Positions 5,735 to 8,293 of a stretch of DNA of 8,293 nucleotides are shown here, piece by piece (the stretch's first letter is position 1; every line of letters begins with the position of its first letter). The notes beneath the pieces are model-generated. The model was not told the origin of the DNA. It did no database searches and saw only the letters and a list, made by a program, of their open reading frames with translations. The translations under genes and the position numbers were made by a program. This DNA comes from Chitinophagaceae bacterium. GTDB lineage: Bacteria; Bacteroidota; Bacteroidia; Chitinophagales; Chitinophagaceae. Location of the stretch: the NCBI GenBank assembly GCA_003167015.1, contig PMUF01000628.1:1-8293 (forward strand), written 5' to 3'.

Positions 5735-5830
5735 GCTTTTACGTTTGCCGTCAGTCGCCTTTTTGGAATTTGGCTCCTTCCGCCAAACCTTCTTATGACT
5801 GGCCTTCGGCCGTAAAAGCCTTTGGCTTTT
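5735..5830 (-). promoter_or_regulatory. Structured RNA leader upstream of rpoD, with alternative pairings
   Basis: Several perfect inverted repeats are packed in 96 bp ending about 45 nt before the rpoD start. In rpoD-transcript order: AAAAGCC/GGCUUUU with a 3-nt AAA loop (5830-5814); GGCC/GGCC with a GAA loop (5811-5801); AGUC (5800-5797) with GACU (5756-5753); inside that, UUUGGC/GCCAAA with a 7-nt loop (5787-5769); and a 9-bp outer stem GCUUUUACG (5819-5811) / CGUAAAAGC (5743-5735). The first hairpin and the outer stem use the same bases, so they exclude each other. This resembles a leader switch. I do not recognise a named riboswitch or ribosomal-protein leader. A plus-strand small RNA ending at 5830 is an alternative. 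Confidence 0.5.
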
Positions 5831-6076
5831 AATAAAAAAAAGGAATCGCTTAAATCGGTTAAATCTGATTGATTTTAGTCTTGGTAAAACGTATAAACTG
5901 AGCTTTTCTTGTATCCTTTGATCGTCGGGTGATTCCGGAGAGATGTAATCAGCAATTTAACGATTTTAGCCCGCGCAACCAATTATTTCGGTAATATATT
6001 GATTGTCAGCAGATATACATTAAAATTTGCTTAAAAATGTGGTGTTGGGCATACAAGAATATACTTGAAAAAAAAT

Positions 6077-6106
6077 TTTGATGGTTGATTTATTTTTCTA
6101 TTATTG
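6077..6106 (+). promoter_or_regulatory. Possible promoter of the START-like gene
   Basis: TTTG (6077-6080), then 18 bp, then TATTATTG (6099-6106), which differs from TAnnTTTG at one base. The spacing is one base short of the usual 19-21. It would give a leader of about 70 nt to the ATG at 6181, containing a small gccg/cggc hairpin. Weak evidence. Confidence 0.33.
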
Positions 6107-6180
6107 CATCCAGCCGGTTCGGCAGAATTGTTGACTGCTGGCTGATGACAGGTTGAGCCCAAACGAATCAAATGCAATAG

Positions 6181-6561
6181 ATGAGTAAGAAACAAATATT
6201 TACGGTAGAGTATCCGGTCAGATGTTCACCTTCGATCTTATACGAATTCTTAAGCACCCCCGCCGGTTTGCAGGAGTGGTTTGCAGATAAAGTTGATGAA
6301 CGCGATAATGTCTTTAGTTTTTCCTGGAATGGAACGACAGATAAAGCCGAAGTGACGATGAGCGAATTCGAAAAATTCATCCGCTTTCACTGGATGGAGG
6401 CGCCTCCGGAAGAGTTCTTCGAGTTCCGCATCGAGAAGTCGGAAGTCACGAACCAGACGATCCTCGTCATCAGCGATTTCGCGGGTAAGGGTGAGGTGAA
6501 GGATCAGACCCAGCTGTGGAGCTACCAGGTCAAGGATCTCTTTCACCGGCTGGGCAACTAA
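6181..6561 (+). CDS. START-like (SRPBCC-fold) domain protein of Bacteroidota
   Basis: The 126-residue cytoplasmic protein has no signal peptide. KKQIFTVEYPVRCSPSILYEFLSTPAGLQEWFADKV (3-38) is the SRPBCC/START opening: first strand, then the two short helices with the typical TPxGLxxWFAD motif. It continues with strands FSFSWNG (45-51), AEVTMSEF (56-63) and FEFRIEKSE (80-88), and a C-terminal helix LWSYQVKDLFHRLG (112-125). One compact START-like domain fills the protein. The family is widespread and nearly universal in Bacteroidota, but its ligand and role are unknown. It is divergent from rpoD across 491 bp, and its stop codon overlaps the stop of the convergent gene by 4 bp. An AHSA1-type relation to Hsp90 activators exists at fold level only. 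Confidence 0.9.
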   Translation: MSKKQIFTVEYPVRCSPSILYEFLSTPAGLQEWFADKVDERDNVFSFSWNGTTDKAEVTMSEFEKFIRFHWMEAPPEEFFEFRIEKSEVTNQTILVISDFAGKGEVKDQTQLWSYQVKDLFHRLGN

Positions 6562-7193
6562 CGGTCGCCCTTATCTGATAGATTTTCCGTCGATAGTATT
6601 TCCATCAACAAATGATGCAGCGCCGATAACCTTTCCGGGGCCTCATCCCAGTGCTCCAATCCCACGCGTGCCGATAACTTCAGCCATGGGCGCCCGCCTA
6701 TATCTGCCAGCGGCCCGTAAGTCTCCGCCGTATGCTCATGCACCCACTCGTCGTCAGCAATAGAAACCTCAAACCCCGCAGCCGCCAGCTCAGCCCACCG
6801 GGCGCGTATAGCCGGTAGAAACCTCTCCTTATATACCCCCTTTAGATGTAGCGTCACACTAAACGCGTACCCCCACAAAAAGAACAAGCGTATCGCGTAC
6901 ACATCCTCCCGCCCGAACACCCTTGGATAATCCAGCATCACCCACGGCAGCCCCTTATAATTCTCCCCCCGCGAAATCTTAGGTTCTGTCGTAGGTTGGG
7001 TGCCGCCGCTACTCGGTGCGCGGCGGGGCGGCGCTACACGGTGCGCGCCGCCAGCCCTGATCGCTTCGCTCAACCCCGCAAACATCCCCACGACCTTTTG
7101 AATGACCGAATTCTTCGTTAAAATCCACGCCGGATCCCTCACCAGCCGCATTTCCTCTGCCGAAAGTTGTACCTTTGCAAAGTTTTTGTTCAT
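6558..7193 (-). CDS. Conserved Bacteroidota protein of unknown function
   Basis: I do not recognise a named family, but the 211 residues look like a real soluble protein. The N-terminal helical part MNKNFAKVQLSAEEMRLVRDPAWILTKNSVIQKVVGMFAGLSEAI (1-45) is followed by a low-complexity linker (about 47-71, Ala/Arg/Pro/Ser/Gly/Thr). The main domain starts at PKISRGENYKGLPWVMLDYPRVFGREDVYAIRLFFLWGYAFSVTLHLKG (71-119), of a kind I associate with conserved hypothetical proteins of Bacteroidota. It is rich in Trp and Tyr, with WLKLSARVGLEHWDEAPERLSALHHLLMEIL near the end. No signal peptide or membrane helix is evident. The linker DNA is an unusually G+C-rich repeat segment (6991-7052). The gene overlaps the stop of the START-like gene by 4 bp and its ATG lies 13 bp from that of the permease. 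Confidence 0.72.
   Translation of the reverse strand: MNKNFAKVQLSAEEMRLVRDPAWILTKNSVIQKVVGMFAGLSEAIRAGGAHRVAPPRRAPSSGGTQPTTEPKISRGENYKGLPWVMLDYPRVFGREDVYAIRLFFLWGYAFSVTLHLKGVYKERFLPAIRARWAELAAAGFEVSIADDEWVHEHTAETYGPLADIGGRPWLKLSARVGLEHWDEAPERLSALHHLLMEILSTENLSDKGDR
6991..7052. repeat. G+C-rich repeat/hairpin segment inside the unknown gene
   Basis: Two near-identical 16-bp direct repeats, cgctactcggtgcgcg (7007-7022) and cgctacacggtgcgcg (7032-7047), lie 25 bp apart. An 8-bp stem GGCGGCGC (7027-7034) / GCGCCGCC (7045-7052) overlaps the second. The composition contrasts sharply with flanking coding DNA, and the segment encodes the low-complexity linker of the protein. It resembles a small REP-like or palindromic element, but no second copy lies in the window. 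Confidence 0.6.
7170..7177 (+). promoter_or_regulatory. Candidate -7 box for the LptF/LptG permease
   Basis: TACCTTTG matches TAnnTTTG exactly and lies 29 bp before the permease ATG, predicting a leader of about 24 nt. No TTTG is found at 19-21 bp upstream. The box lies within codons 6-8 of the opposite-strand gene, so the two genes share their start regions. Confidence 0.42.
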
Positions 7194-7206
7194 GATTTAA
7201 AGATAC

Positions 7207-8293
7207 ATGTTTAAAAAGCTAGATCTCCTCATTGTAAAGGCCTTCATCGGCCCTTTTATCGCCACGTTCTTTATCACCCTCTTCGTGTTGGTGTTACAGT
7301 TCTTCTGGCTGTATATCGACGACGTCGTCGGTAAGGGCATCGATATCGTGACCGTAGGACAGCTGATCTTCTACCTCAGCGCCACGCTGGTACCCCTCGC
7401 CCTGCCCCTGGCCGTGCTGCTGTCTTCGATCATGACGCTGGGCAACCTTGGTGAAACGTTCGAGCTTATCGCTATCAAAGCCGCCGGTATCTCCCTGCTG
7501 CGTTTCATGCGGCCGCTGTTCTTCGTCAGCCTCATCCTGACCATCCTCGCCTTTTTCTTCAACAATAATATCCTGCCCATCTGCAACCTGAGGATGAACA
7601 CCATCAAGTACGACATCATCGTCACCAAACCCGCTTTCGATATCAAGGAAGGGGTTTTCTACGATCGGATCGAAGGGTTCGTCATCAAGATCGGCAAGAA
7701 GGAAAAGGACGGGTCCACGATCCGCAACGTGGTGATCTATGAACAGAATGGCGGACAGACCGATAACGTCATCATCGCCGACAGCGGCCAGATGATCGTC
7801 ACCCCCGACAAACAGTCGCTGGAGTTCATCCTCAAGTCCGGCACCCGGTACCAGGAACAGGGCAACAACACCCCCGGCGGCTCGCAATTGACGCGCATGA
7901 GCTTCAAACAGTACAAGAAGGTGATGGACCTCAGCTCTTTCAGGATGAATAAGACTGACGACAGTACGTTCAAACATAACTACCAGATGCTGACCCTCAA
8001 CCAGCTCACCCGCAGCATCGACTCCATCGAAAAGATCAATGCCGGTTATGTCGCCAAAGCCGGCAAGGATATCAACCTCTACATGAAATTCGCCGCGATG
8101 CTCGACACGACAGGCTGGGAGGCGGCGGAGAAGGATACGTCGCGGTCGAAATACCTGATGCCCGTGGGCTGGGCCACCGATTCGCTGCGGAAAGCCTGGA
8201 CGACGGCGCATCATCGCCGGGATTCCGTGGATAAGGCATGGGCGGCCCTGAAAAAGACCCGCGACTCTATCGACCAGGTGAGAGCGAAAGCCC
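7207..8293 (+). CDS. LptF/LptG family permease (YjgP/YjgQ), N-terminal part, cut by window edge
   Basis: Starting at the ATG at 7207, 362 codons are visible and the frame is open at the window end. MFKKLDLLIVKAFIGPFIATFFITLFVLVLQFFWLYIDDVVGKG begins with the LptF/LptG lead-in and membrane helix 1 (about 12-36). Helix 2 is at about 52-77 (LIFYLSATLVPLALPLAVLLSSIM). It is followed by GNLGETFELIAIKAAGISLLRFMRPL (79-104), the cytoplasmic coupling-helix segment with the typical ExxAxKAAGIS motif, and helix 3 (about 104-119). A periplasmic beta-jellyroll region (about 125-245) follows. LptF and LptG with the ATPase LptB extract lipopolysaccharide from the inner membrane. F and G cannot be told apart here. 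Residues 255-362 are a charged, mostly helical region with no C-terminal helices yet, so the protein is longer than the roughly 360-residue E. coli forms. Confidence 0.93.
   Translation, partial: MFKKLDLLIVKAFIGPFIATFFITLFVLVLQFFWLYIDDVVGKGIDIVTVGQLIFYLSATLVPLALPLAVLLSSIMTLGNLGETFELIAIKAAGISLLRFMRPLFFVSLILTILAFFFNNNILPICNLRMNTIKYDIIVTKPAFDIKEGVFYDRIEGFVIKIGKKEKDGSTIRNVVIYEQNGGQTDNVIIADSGQMIVTPDKQSLEFILKSGTRYQEQGNNTPGGSQLTRMSFKQYKKVMDLSSFRMNKTDDSTFKHNYQMLTLNQLTRSIDSIEKINAGYVAKAGKDINLYMKFAAMLDTTGWEAAEKDTSRSKYLMPVGWATDSLRKAWTTAHHRRDSVDKAWAALKKTRDSIDQVRAKA

Larger units (their letters stand above)
5690..6180. other. Divergent gene-free region between rpoD and the START-like gene
   Basis: 491 bp without a credible gene, A+T-rich apart from the hairpin cluster at 5735-5830. 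It must hold the promoters of two divergent genes. I find no full TAnnTTTG match on the rpoD strand. The nearest is TACGTTTT at about 5888-5895, without a -33 partner. On the plus side a partial match lies at 6077-6106. Nothing else in 5840-6070 stands out beyond A/T runs and a short direct repeat (ttaaatc at about 5850 and 5860). Confidence 0.6.

Noticed and set aside
5888..5895. TACGTTTT on the minus strand as an rpoD -7 box
   Set aside because: One mismatch to TAnnTTTG and no TTTG at the expected -33 distance; too weak to list as a promoter.
7294..8214. Long minus-strand open frame (306 codons) at the right end
   Set aside because: Antisense shadow of the LptF/LptG permease, which has clear membrane helices and the AxKAAGIS motif. 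The shadow product is a His/Asp-rich string typical of reversed codons.

Overview
This window comes from the chromosome of a Bacteroidota bacterium, most likely of the Chitinophagaceae/Sphingobacteriia type. Four things support this: a short primary sigma factor without region 1.1 that starts MRQLKITKSITNRESQSLEKY in Bacteroidota fashion, a START-like protein family restricted to Bacteroidota, promoter boxes of the Bacteroidota type (TTTG, about 19 bp, TAnnTTTG), and start codons without clear Shine-Dalgarno sequences. The lineage call comes from recognition of these sequences, not from a search.

Layout. At 1-1160 (+) lie the C-terminal end of a LytS-type sensor kinase and its LytTR response regulator, 11 bp apart. 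At 1315-1743 (+) is a small exported PepSY/BLIP-like protein with a TAnnTTTG box just upstream and a clear intrinsic terminator behind it. A strongly G+C-rich non-coding stretch (1813-1924) separates it from a run of genes read leftwards from about 5.7 kb: rpoD, ffh, rpsP, rimM. These are housekeeping genes for transcription initiation, co-translational targeting and 30S ribosome assembly, and each boundary between them carries hairpin or terminator-like signals. To the right of rpoD is a 491-bp gene-free region with an unusually structured rpoD leader. Then come a START-like protein (+), a convergent gene of unknown function (-) that shares 4 bp with it, and, 13 bp away and divergent, an LptF/LptG family permease (+) that runs off the window.

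How the genes relate. ffh-rpsP-rimM is a widely conserved translation/secretion neighbourhood. The kinase/regulator pair is a self-contained two-component system. The permease belongs to lipopolysaccharide export. I see no mobile element, CRISPR array, tRNA, rRNA or defence system, and no obviously new multi-gene system. The more interesting signals are regulatory: an rpoD leader with two mutually exclusive long pairings, a terminator whose U-run runs directly into the rimM start codon, a matching promoter-then-hairpin geometry before rpsP and ffh, three 21-bp tandem repeats in the ffh leader, and a G+C-rich repeat-bearing segment inside the unknown gene.
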